A DNA stretch of 6,278 nt, taken from contig NVVB01000042.1 in the NCBI GenBank assembly GCA_002402085.1, positions 18,779-25,056 on the forward strand, given 5' to 3'. Under the pieces are notes generated by a model. The model ran no database searches, had not been told where the DNA came from, and saw only the letters and a list, made by a program, of their open reading frames with translations. The translations under genes and the position numbers were made by a program. The number at the start of each line of letters is the position of its first letter. Position 1 is the first letter of the stretch. This stretch comes from Gammaproteobacteria bacterium (lineage in GTDB: Bacteria > Pseudomonadota > Gammaproteobacteria > Pseudomonadales > UBA3067). Shown here one piece after another: positions 1 through 5,172 of this stretch.

Positions 1-470
1 CCATGGAAATTCAAATGGCTTTTTTGTCTTTACTTGAGTCCGGTACGCTGGAGCGTCATCCCAAATTGAAATTTGCTTTTTTAGAAGCTGGCGCGTCTTG
101 GCTGCCTCATTGGCTTTGGCGTTTGGACAATATTTGTTATCCAGAATTTAGATCTATTACGAAAGAAAATATTAAAATGTTACCGTCGGAATATTTTAAG
201 CGCCAGTGTTGGGTGGCTATGGAATTCGGTGAACCTTGTTTGCGCCAAGTGATAGATATGATTGGCCATGAAAAGCTTTTGTATGGTACTGACTTCCCTC
301 ATCCCGATCATTCACAGTTTGCTGTAGGCGACCTTGATGGACAGTTCCGTGAACTGTCCGCCTCCGAGCTTAATGATATATTGGTGAAAAACTCATTAGA
401 ATTTTATGGTGTGAATATTGATGTTCAGGGGTTTACTAATGAGGTGCCCTCATTAGCGCTGCCATCTTAG
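1..470 (+). CDS. Amidohydrolase (amidohydrolase_2 / ACMSD-like), 3' part
   Basis: This is the C-terminal part of a metal-dependent hydrolase of the amidohydrolase_2 (ACMSD-like TIM-barrel) family. The frame is open at the left edge, and about 156 codons are visible against a usual family length of roughly 300-400, so the true start lies outside the window; the ATG at position 3 is probably internal. Counting from that ATG, the segment HPKLKFAFLEAGASWLPHWL (19-38) and LLYGTDFPHPD (92-102) match the late barrel strands. D97 in GTDFPH corresponds to the conserved metal-site Asp. NSLEFYGV (130-137) matches the usual end of the domain, and about 18 further residues form a tail with no recognised motif. 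The N-terminal HxH metal ligands are off-window. The gene is co-directional with the YcaO gene 56 nt downstream, so a shared operon is likely. The substrate cannot be told from sequence. The family call is firm; a role in RiPP processing is only inferred from the neighbour. Confidence 0.88.
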   Translation, partial: MEIQMAFLSLLESGTLERHPKLKFAFLEAGASWLPHWLWRLDNICYPEFRSITKENIKMLPSEYFKRQCWVAMEFGEPCLRQVIDMIGHEKLLYGTDFPHPDHSQFAVGDLDGQFRELSASELNDILVKNSLEFYGVNIDVQGFTNEVPSLALPS

Positions 471-526
471 AACCTGAAAAAAGCGTCAGGATTTTAACGT
501 GGCATCCAGGTTTAAACGTTTATGTC

Positions 527-2665
527 ATGAATAATCAGGATGTGTTACTACTTTCGGAGTGCCAGCAATTATTATTGCAAGCAACTACATTCCCGTTGGT
601 AGCCTATATTAATGGGGTAGATAGCCTTGGGGGCTTGCTACAAAATCACGATATCCAGGATAAGCCTGTAGTGGCGCTGTTTTATAGGCAAATTGAGAAG
701 CTCTGTGAATTGTCTTTGTTGGTGAATTCTGATAAAGAGAGTAATAAGTACCTAAAGCCTAGTGTTGATGATCGATGTTTGATTCTAACTTATTGGCTGA
801 ACGAAAATTGTTTGATAGAGAATCTATCGGCCTTAGGAGAAGCACTCCTAGATAATAATGAGGGCCTCTGGGAGACTATTGCTAATAGTAGGGCTGTAGC
901 CCATAAATCTCCTGAGTCGTTAAGTTTGATTCTTGTGGACGACTTATTAGATTCTCGGATTTGTTCGTTAGCAGTCCAAGATTATTTTATAGTGGTAAAG
1001 ATAAGCGGTGAAAAAATCAGTTTTAGTCCAAAATATTCGCGTAATGAAAAGGCGTTATTCAGCGGCTTGCAAGAACAGCTATTGGCCAATCAGCCGGTAA
1101 TGAAATGGTTGATGACGGGCTGGCCAGAGGGAAGTCACAGTGTTCGTTTTTCTGCCCGGCAAGTATTTAGTGTGAAGCAGAGCGAGGGGATTGCTAAGCT
1201 ATTAAGCGAACAGCTCTTAAATACGAACACCCGACAGTTAATAAATTATAACCTCCAAAATCTTCGAACGGATTACCATTCAGTTAATTCTGGCATCCAA
1301 TTTAGTCATGACTTTTCTGCTAAGATTCATACTCCGCTTAAATTGAACCAATGTATTAGCCGCTTCAACAAAGACGGTGGATCGAGAAGTATAACGGCTG
1401 AGGCGACGGTGCAAAGGCTAATGCCGTTGGTTAGCCCTGTGACTGGTATTATCAATCACCTCATTGAAGTTGAATCAAACTTCGATAATCCTGTAAAGAT
1501 ATATCGGACAGGGTATTTTCAAACACCTAATAAAAGTAATTCCTTACTATTCAATCAAAATAGCTTTGTCCAGATCTGCCTCGGCAAAGGCGTCAGCCCA
1601 GAGCAATCCAAGGCCAGCGCGCTCTCGGAAGCGATAGAAAGGTACTGCGCGTTGTATCAAGATGATGTGCCATTGTATAAAAATACTCAGTCAGCGCTTA
1701 CTGAGAAGGGCGAACGTAGCGTTTCTTATCATGACTTGGTGCCCTACAGTAATCAGCAATACCAAAATTTTGGAGATAGGAGCGGTGCTGAGTCTCAGCG
1801 TAAACAAGCCTCAACCCCTTATCAAGATGAAAGCATCCACTGGTTACCCACGTGGTCTCTTAGTGGTGAAGAAAGAGTTTACGCACCCCTAAGTCAATGC
1901 TTTAGTAATATTCCATTCGATGACGATCAATTCGGGCGTTGGCATTCCAATGGTTGTGCTGCAGGTAATACTTTAGAGGAAGCTATTTTGCAGGGCCTTT
2001 TTGAATTAATTGAGCGTGATGCAGCGGGGATCTGGTGGTATAACCGAATTACACGCCCCTTGTTTGATTTATCCTTAATGGACCAGGGTAACTTAGAAAA
2101 GCTAAAAGAAACTTTATCACCCACTCATTCAAACGATGTTCCATCGCATGATTTTTGGGTCTTAGATCTTACCAACGATCTTGGTGTCCCTGTAATGGCG
2201 GCAATAGGGAAAGATACACAAACGGGTGGTTGGGTTATGGGGTTTGGTTGCCATTTAATTCCTGCTATGGCGGCGCAACGTGCTTTGACGGAGTTGTGCC
2301 AATTAATCCCTATTCGAAACCAAAATTCAGCGCCGTTTGATTTTGATGCGATTGAGGCGGGGAGTTATCTTTATGGGGACTCTAGTGAGAAAGCAGCGCC
2401 CCCTATGTTGTCGAGCAGCGGGGATATTAAGGACGATATTCTAGCTATAGTGGGGCACTTGAAAGACTTAGGTTTTGAAACGCTGGTATTAGATTACAGC
2501 CGTGCACATATCCCCCTGCATACGGCGAAGGTGTTTGTTCCCGGCTTGTGTCATATTTGGCCGCAGTTGGGCAATGAACGCCTTTATGAAGTACCCGTGT
2601 CGTTAGGGTGGCTTAGTCACCATAATACTGAGCTTTCAATTAATCCATTGGCTCTGTATATCTAA
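527..2665 (+). CDS. Fused TOMM cyclodehydratase: degenerate E1/ThiF-like leader-binding half plus YcaO domain
   Basis: 712 residues. Residues 1-270 resemble the E1/ThiF-like leader-binding partner of TOMM cyclodehydratases: LILVDDLLDS (134-143), LQEQLLANQP (181-190) and the LRTDYHSV region (246-253). TPLKLNQCISRFNKDGG (269-285) and LVSPVTGIINHL (301-312) are the usual lead-in to YcaO. The YcaO domain (about 300-712) carries the ATP/Mg motifs SALSEAIERY (364-373), GCAAGNTLEEA (476-486) with ELIERDA (493-499), RALTELCQ (585-592), and PGLCHIW (672-678) with ERLYEVP (684-690). Such enzymes use ATP to activate the peptide backbone of a precursor, giving azolines or, in other YcaOs, amidines or thioamides. 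Two family hallmarks are absent: the zinc CxxC pairs (L177/G180 and F259/D262 occupy those places) and a C-terminal PxPxP (it ends NPLALYI). ATG 527 is the first in-frame start after the upstream gene; its Shine-Dalgarno is poor (AGG about 16 nt away), so translational coupling is possible. No precursor peptide gene is visible. Confidence 0.9.
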   Translation: MNNQDVLLLSECQQLLLQATTFPLVAYINGVDSLGGLLQNHDIQDKPVVALFYRQIEKLCELSLLVNSDKESNKYLKPSVDDRCLILTYWLNENCLIENLSALGEALLDNNEGLWETIANSRAVAHKSPESLSLILVDDLLDSRICSLAVQDYFIVVKISGEKISFSPKYSRNEKALFSGLQEQLLANQPVMKWLMTGWPEGSHSVRFSARQVFSVKQSEGIAKLLSEQLLNTNTRQLINYNLQNLRTDYHSVNSGIQFSHDFSAKIHTPLKLNQCISRFNKDGGSRSITAEATVQRLMPLVSPVTGIINHLIEVESNFDNPVKIYRTGYFQTPNKSNSLLFNQNSFVQICLGKGVSPEQSKASALSEAIERYCALYQDDVPLYKNTQSALTEKGERSVSYHDLVPYSNQQYQNFGDRSGAESQRKQASTPYQDESIHWLPTWSLSGEERVYAPLSQCFSNIPFDDDQFGRWHSNGCAAGNTLEEAILQGLFELIERDAAGIWWYNRITRPLFDLSLMDQGNLEKLKETLSPTHSNDVPSHDFWVLDLTNDLGVPVMAAIGKDTQTGGWVMGFGCHLIPAMAAQRALTELCQLIPIRNQNSAPFDFDAIEAGSYLYGDSSEKAAPPMLSSSGDIKDDILAIVGHLKDLGFETLVLDYSRAHIPLHTAKVFVPGLCHIWPQLGNERLYEVPVSLGWLSHHNTELSINPLALYI

Positions 2666-2681
2666 AAGAGTCTGCTCTTTT
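2664..2681 (+). terminator. A-U-rich hairpin at the ycaO stop codon
   Basis: AAAAGAG (2664-2670), loop TCTG, CTCTTTT (2675-2681): a perfect 7-bp stem that begins inside the TAA stop of the YcaO gene and ends in a T tract. It could act as a weak intrinsic terminator for the operon. It shares three bases with the next, stronger hairpin, so the two cannot both form fully. Confidence 0.45.
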
Positions 2682-2709
2682 GGGCCTTAAACGAACCTTA
2701 AGGCCCAAA
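2679..2709. terminator. Perfect 12-bp inverted repeat between convergent genes
   Basis: TTTGGGCCTTAA (2679-2690) and TTAAGGCCCAAA (2698-2709) are exact reverse complements around a 7-nt loop. The hairpin sits in the 57-nt gap between the YcaO gene (+) and PEP-CTERM copy 1 (-), where a bidirectional terminator is expected. The outer A/T bases of the stem give a short U run on either transcript. The right arm is repeated at 3871-3882, below the second PEP-CTERM gene, so it probably belongs to the PEP-CTERM transcription unit. Confidence 0.6.
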
Positions 2710-2716
2710 GCAAACT
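2696..2716. repeat. 21-bp exact direct repeat, copy 1 (downstream of PEP-CTERM copy 1)
   Basis: This 21-bp block, beginning CCTTAAGGCCC and ending AAGCAAACT, recurs unchanged at 3871-3891. In both places it lies just past the stop of a PEP-CTERM gene at nearly the same distance. It shows that the gene duplication took the 3' untranslated region and hairpin arm with it. Confidence 0.85.
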
Positions 2717-2722
2717 TTGCCT

Positions 2723-3313
2723 CTAACGTGATGCAATTAATCTACGTGACGCGATGCCTGCTAAGCCAAGCCCTAGTAGGCTAAAGCTTAGTGGTTCTGG
2801 TACGGGTATTGGGTGTATATCGGGTGTTAAGGATTCGATAGTAATATTCAATGCGAATGCATTTGATCTGTCGTTAAAATTGGTGCTCGTTGAGCGATTA
2901 AAACTTGAATTATCTTGCAGCGGCCCTCCGACATACGAAGTGTCAAATTGTGCTAGCGCTACCGTATATGAGCCCGCGTCCAGTGTTAGGTTTAATAGCG
3001 CGTCAAAGGATTGAGGACGAGATCCAAATCGTCCTCCATTTCTAGACCTTACGTTAGATGAGTCGTCATCCATGAAAAGGAGGTTATTGGTGATAGCATC
3101 GAATAAAAATATTTCCGTATCCAACCCGCCGTCGGGGATCACTTGGCCTGCTCCGTTTGTTCCTCCTGCGTAACCAAGTGATCGTATCTCAACATTAGAG
3201 GTTTCGAAAAGTTCGAAGTTGGTTCGAAAGATGTGGTCGTTACTAGGGAAATCGCCAGTTTCGCTTATCGTTCTTATCGGTATTGCGTTGGCAGTAGTAT
3301 TAAGTAAAAGCAC
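2723..3313 (-). CDS. DVUA0089-like PEP-CTERM protein, copy 1 (5' end degenerate, possible pseudogene)
   Basis: 196 codons if started at GTG 3313. The protein is an exported-protein paralogue of the gene at 3899-4480. It has the GG-rich core RSLGYAGGTNGAGQVIPDGG (44-63), FLFDA (69-73), LDAGSYTVAL (111-120) and a PEP-CTERM tail: PEP at 172-174, a hydrophobic stretch SFSLLGLGLAGIA, then RR and a short basic end. Such tails are membrane-anchoring sorting signals processed by an exosortase; none is in the window. The GTG start is doubtful. It would leave only MLLLNTTANA as a signal peptide, and its GGA lies directly against the start codon. Reading 10 codons further upstream restores a full signal peptide, but the first codon there is ATA. 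The body of the frame is intact, without stops. It is either a recently silenced duplicate or is expressed from a non-standard start. Confidence 0.7.
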   Translation of the reverse strand: MLLLNTTANAIPIRTISETGDFPSNDHIFRTNFELFETSNVEIRSLGYAGGTNGAGQVIPDGGLDTEIFLFDAITNNLLFMDDDSSNVRSRNGGRFGSRPQSFDALLNLTLDAGSYTVALAQFDTSYVGGPLQDNSSFNRSTSTNFNDRSNAFALNITIESLTPDIHPIPVPEPLSFSLLGLGLAGIASRRLIASR

Positions 3314-3343
3314 TCCAATACATAAAAGTATTATCTTTTTTAT
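3314..3343 (-). other. Orphaned signal-peptide codons of PEP-CTERM copy 1 (ATA in place of ATG)
   Basis: Ten in-frame codons directly upstream of GTG 3313 read IKKIILLCIG, against MKKIVCICVG at the start of the intact copy. The match is register-perfect, and a TAA precedes the ATA. The position equivalent to the AAAGGA ribosome-binding site of copy 2 reads AAATGA here. The signal-peptide sequence therefore survives while its start signals do not. Confidence 0.75.
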
Positions 3344-3392
3344 TTATATGTCATTTTTTTAATCTAATTAATTGATATATCTTTTAAATAGG

Positions 3393-3413
3393 GCCAGCTA
3401 TTACTGCGAATTT
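3393..3413 (-). promoter_or_regulatory. Upstream block shared by both PEP-CTERM copies (copy 1)
   Basis: On the minus strand AAATTCG, ten bases, then TGGC lies 49 nt before the ATA codon. The same pattern with the same internal spacing lies 52 nt before the ATG of copy 2. The bases following TGGC are CCTATT here and TATACT in copy 2, so the -10-like box is not kept. The function of the block is inferred only from its conservation. Confidence 0.35.
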
Positions 3414-3425
3414 TCTAGTGAGGCT

Positions 3426-3457
3426 ATCTCATGCTAAAAAGTCGCTCTTTTTGAGAT
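3426..3457. other. Imperfect inverted repeat upstream of PEP-CTERM copy 1
   Basis: ATCTCA (3426-3431), a 4-nt bulge, AAAAAG (3436-3441) can pair with CTTTTTGAGAT (3447-3457), giving about 11 bp with one bulge. It may be a terminator relic or a regulatory stem; nothing in the sequence decides. Confidence 0.3.
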
Positions 3458-3527
3458 GTTACCGATTACAATGGCCCTGCTTTAATGGAAATGTTTTCCA
3501 GGATAAAACAGCCGATGACAATTATAA

Positions 3528-3629
3528 TTAACGTTTCCGTGCAGAAATATTACGTAGCATTACCCGTTTGATGCGTCTGTCGCTTGAAGGCTGATCGGTT
3601 TTTAGTCGACCATGTAACAGGTTTATTAT
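3528..3629 (-). pseudogene. Short basic frame, possible gene relic
   Basis: A stop-bounded minus-strand frame of about 33 residues including LLHGRLKTDQPSSDRRIKR and ending in RNISARKR. It is strongly basic and has no start codon. It could be a fragment of a DNA-binding protein, or chance. No family is recognised. Confidence 0.12.
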
Positions 3630-3700
3630 TTACGCCGTATTTGTATGCACTCAGGCAGTAAATACAATCCATGATTCAACTGCCTTTCTGGGGTGTATAG

Positions 3701-3799
3701 TTATGCTAAGCGAGCAAGGGCATTGGAAGCCGCGATGACGTTGGTGATATTTTGCTCAATACACTGGGCCTTTAACCACCTTTTTAATTGCGCGGGAAT
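3701..3799 (-). pseudogene. Short protein-like frame, possible gene relic
   Basis: A 32-residue minus-strand frame bounded by TAG (3800-3802) and TAA (3701-3703). It contains LKRWLKAQCIEQ and NVIAASNALARLA, which look like helical protein rather than random AT-rich translation. There is no start codon and no ribosome-binding site. The family is not recognised. It may be the tail of a decayed gene or transposase, or chance. Confidence 0.2.
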
Positions 3800-3856
3800 C
3801 TATTTGTATTAAATTGTTATTTTTTATAGTTTTGGATGTCTTATCAAAGTCTGATA

Positions 3857-3881
3857 GGGCCTTAAGGATGCCTTAAGGCCC
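3857..3881. terminator. 11-bp perfect hairpin downstream of PEP-CTERM copy 2
   Basis: GGGCCTTAAGG (3857-3867) and CCTTAAGGCCC (3871-3881) flank a 3-nt loop, 18 nt past the TAG of the minus-strand gene. There is no long U tract on the minus transcript (it continues TATCAGACTTTG), so it may protect the 3' end or terminate weakly. Its counterpart is at 2679-2709. Confidence 0.5.
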
Positions 3882-3891
3882 AAAGCAAACT
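3871..3891. repeat. 21-bp exact direct repeat, copy 2 (downstream of PEP-CTERM copy 2)
   Basis: Identical to 2696-2716 and offset from it by 1175 bp, almost the same as the offset between the two stop codons (1176 bp). It marks the tandem duplication unit. Confidence 0.85.
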
Positions 3892-3898
3892 CTGCGCT

Positions 3899-4480
3899 CT
3901 AACGCGATGCAAATAACCTACGCGACAAAACTGCCGCTAAGCCAAGTCCTAGTAGGCTAAAGCTTAATGGTTCTGGTACGGATACTTGGGGTTTGGTCAA
4001 ACTATCGATGTTGATATCCAATGCGAATTCAGTACTTCTTCCGTCGAACCCGCTGACTATCTGGTCCCAGCTTGAGTCCAAGTTAATGTCCCCAGAAACG
4101 TATTCATTATTAAATCGAGTTAGTACTGCGGTGTAAGAGCCGGCATCTAGTGATAAGTCTAATAGTGCGTCCCTGGATAAGCCAGATTGTGCAGAGGTTA
4201 TGCCAGATGAGTTGTCATCTGACGTGATTAGAGAGCCTGCTGCGTCGAATAGAAATAATAGAGTATCAAACCCACCGTCGGCGATCACTTCGCCGGCGGC
4301 GTTTGTTCCGCCTGCGTAGCCAAGTGATCGAAGCACTACATTAGAGGTAGTGGCGACGTCGAATGAGGCATAAAGACGGTCGTCGTCATATAAGAATTCG
4401 TCCGTAAAGCTTATCGATACTGCGTTAGCGGTAGAATTAAGCATAAGCACTCCAACACATATACAAACGATCTTTTTCAT
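3899..4480 (-). CDS. DVUA0089-like PEP-CTERM exported protein, copy 2 (intact)
   Basis: 193 residues. The signal peptide is MKKIVCICVGVLMLNSTANA with probable cleavage after ANA (20). The core has RSLGYAGGTNAAGEVIADGG (51-70), FDTLLFLFDAAGSLITSDD (71-89), LDAGSYTAVL (111-120) and EFALDI (151-156), the pattern of the DVUA0089-type beta-sandwich proteins that often carry sorting tails. The tail has PEP at 169-171, a hydrophobic run SFSLLGLGLAAVL, RR at 187-188 and ASR at the end: a PEP-CTERM signal that would be handled by an exosortase/EpsH system encoded elsewhere. The mature product is expected in the envelope or the extracellular matrix. Start ATG 4480 is well supported by AAGGA six bases upstream. 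The last 26 residues match copy 1 at 22 positions and the 30-residue GG core at 24; the rest is more diverged. The ligand or role is unknown. Confidence 0.88.
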   Translation of the reverse strand: MKKIVCICVGVLMLNSTANAVSISFTDEFLYDDDRLYASFDVATTSNVVLRSLGYAGGTNAAGEVIADGGFDTLLFLFDAAGSLITSDDNSSGITSAQSGLSRDALLDLSLDAGSYTAVLTRFNNEYVSGDINLDSSWDQIVSGFDGRSTEFALDINIDSLTKPQVSVPEPLSFSLLGLGLAAVLSRRLFASR

Positions 4481-4486
4481 TTAAAA

Positions 4487-4491
4487 TCCTT
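4487..4491 (-). promoter_or_regulatory. Ribosome-binding site of PEP-CTERM copy 2
   Basis: AAGGA on the minus strand, six bases before ATG 4480. It supports this start and provides the comparison that shows the site is lost in copy 1. Confidence 0.7.
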
Positions 4492-4526
4492 TTTTAAATG
4501 TAATTGAATTTAATTTATACGTTGTA

Positions 4527-4553
4527 AGTATAGCCAGTAAAAGCCACGAATTT
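4527..4553 (-). promoter_or_regulatory. Upstream block and -10-like box of PEP-CTERM copy 2
   Basis: AAATTCG (4553-4547), TGGC (4536-4533) and TATACT (4532-4527) on the minus strand. TATACT fits five of six bases of a sigma-70 -10 box and would give a leader of about 40 nt; no good -35 hexamer is present at 17 bp. The AAATTCG/TGGC pattern is shared with copy 1. A sigma-54 reading was considered but the GG-to-GC spacing is one base short. Confidence 0.3.
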
Positions 4554-5002
4554 ATTTGCGAGTCGATTGTATGTTGGGAATATTTCTCCTTTTGGTGTGG
4601 TTGTTGAGGCATGGATTTATTTCTGTTGATTGGACGTAGTGGGTTTTTTCGATGGGTTGTTGTTTTTAGAATATTTAGTGAGTATTTGATGTGTGTTCAG
4701 AAATTGATTTGGTGTTGAGTGTGTAATAACGGGTAATGGTGTTCTTGTAATAATTAACATAGCCTTTAATCTCCTATAAATTTCTATATAGCAGTATATT
4801 TGATAAATTAATAAATTGTCAGGCAGAGTGAGCGAAGCGTTATTTTTAGGGTTGTCTGAGAGTGAAGTGTAATTTTAGTAAATGAATTATACAAAAATAT
4901 TGTCAGTAAATAGACGATGGTATTATTTGGCATTACGACACTTCTGTGAGCATATATACTGAAATCTATTCAATCAGGGTGTATGGATAAGTTTTCTTCG
5001 CA

Positions 5003-5031
5003 TTGGTCAAGATAGGGCGGCCGATTAAAAT
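5003..5031 (+). promoter_or_regulatory. Candidate promoter for the repeat-protein gene
   Basis: TTGGTC, a 17-bp spacer, TAAAAT. The -10 matches five of six consensus bases but the -35 only three. It would give a leader of about 135 nt containing the 17-codon frame at 5102. In such AT-rich DNA chance matches are common. Confidence 0.22.
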
Positions 5032-5101
5032 ATTATAAATAGTTACTGTCTGTAAATAATATATTTCGACCCGATCTATTGTATGGGCGGAGGTTTCCTG
5101 G

Positions 5102-5155
5102 ATGAATAATGGCTCAGTTTACCTCTGCATATTAAGTGCATATTCGAATGAGTGA
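5102..5155 (+). CDS. Candidate 17-codon leader peptide
   Basis: ATG 5102 to TGA 5155 encodes MNNGSVYLCILSAYSNE. The perfect Shine-Dalgarno GGAGG at 5089-5093 with an 8-nt spacer is the strongest ribosome-binding site in the window, stronger than that of the long gene beginning 17 nt after this stop. It may be a leader peptide coupling translation to the downstream gene. It is not recognised, has no obvious attenuator codons, and may be chance. Confidence 0.25.
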   Translation: MNNGSVYLCILSAYSNE

Positions 5156-5162
5156 AGTGCTT

Positions 5163-5166
5163 GGAG
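5163..5166 (+). promoter_or_regulatory. Ribosome-binding site deciding the GTG 5173 start
   Basis: GGAG six bases before GTG 5173. An in-frame TAG at 5167-5169 excludes any earlier start, and the codons after the GTG encode a signal peptide. Confidence 0.65.
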
Positions 5167-5172
5167 TAGCTC

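Larger units (their letters stand above)
3344..3856. other. Intergenic region between the PEP-CTERM copies; no supported gene
   Basis: About 510 nt without a credible coding region. The right-hand start of PEP-CTERM copy 1 and its upstream block occupy 3344-3413. The rest contains a bulged inverted repeat and two short minus-strand frames without start codons (3528-3629 and 3701-3799). No insertion-sequence ends or target duplications were seen. Confidence 0.6.
4501..5172. other. AT-rich divergent intergenic region
   Basis: About 670 nt between the divergent PEP-CTERM copy 2 and the repeat protein. The left part holds the PEP-CTERM upstream block and the right part a promoter candidate, a 17-codon frame with a strong ribosome-binding site, and the start signals of the gene at 5173. 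The middle (about 4640-4980) shows no supported gene, structured RNA or array. Confidence 0.6.

Noticed and set aside
473..490. Hairpin CCTGA-N8-TCAGG followed by ATTTT between the amidohydrolase and YcaO genes
   Set aside because: A 5-bp stem with an 8-nt loop and a short T run is too weak to call a terminator; the two genes look co-transcribed.
1927..2340. Short open frames inside the YcaO gene on both strands
   Set aside because: They overlap a long gene with clear family motifs and show no motifs or ribosome-binding sites of their own.
2754..3014. 86-codon plus-strand frame opposite PEP-CTERM copy 1
   Set aside because: It is the antisense of the conserved PEP-CTERM tail and core; the minus-strand reading has the signal peptide and sorting motifs.
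4524..4547. Sigma-54 promoter (-24/-12) upstream of PEP-CTERM copy 2, since PEP-CTERM genes are often sigma-54 controlled
   Set aside because: TGGCTTTTACTGGCT has only 9 bases between GG and GC instead of 10, and the -12 TTGC is not matched; the -24 GG is also absent in copy 1.
4571..4639. 22-codon hydrophobic frame MLGIFLLLVWLLRHGFISVD (plus two residues) that could be a small membrane protein or toxin
   Set aside because: It lies in T-rich DNA, where such hydrophobic translations arise by chance, and it lacks a good ribosome-binding site.
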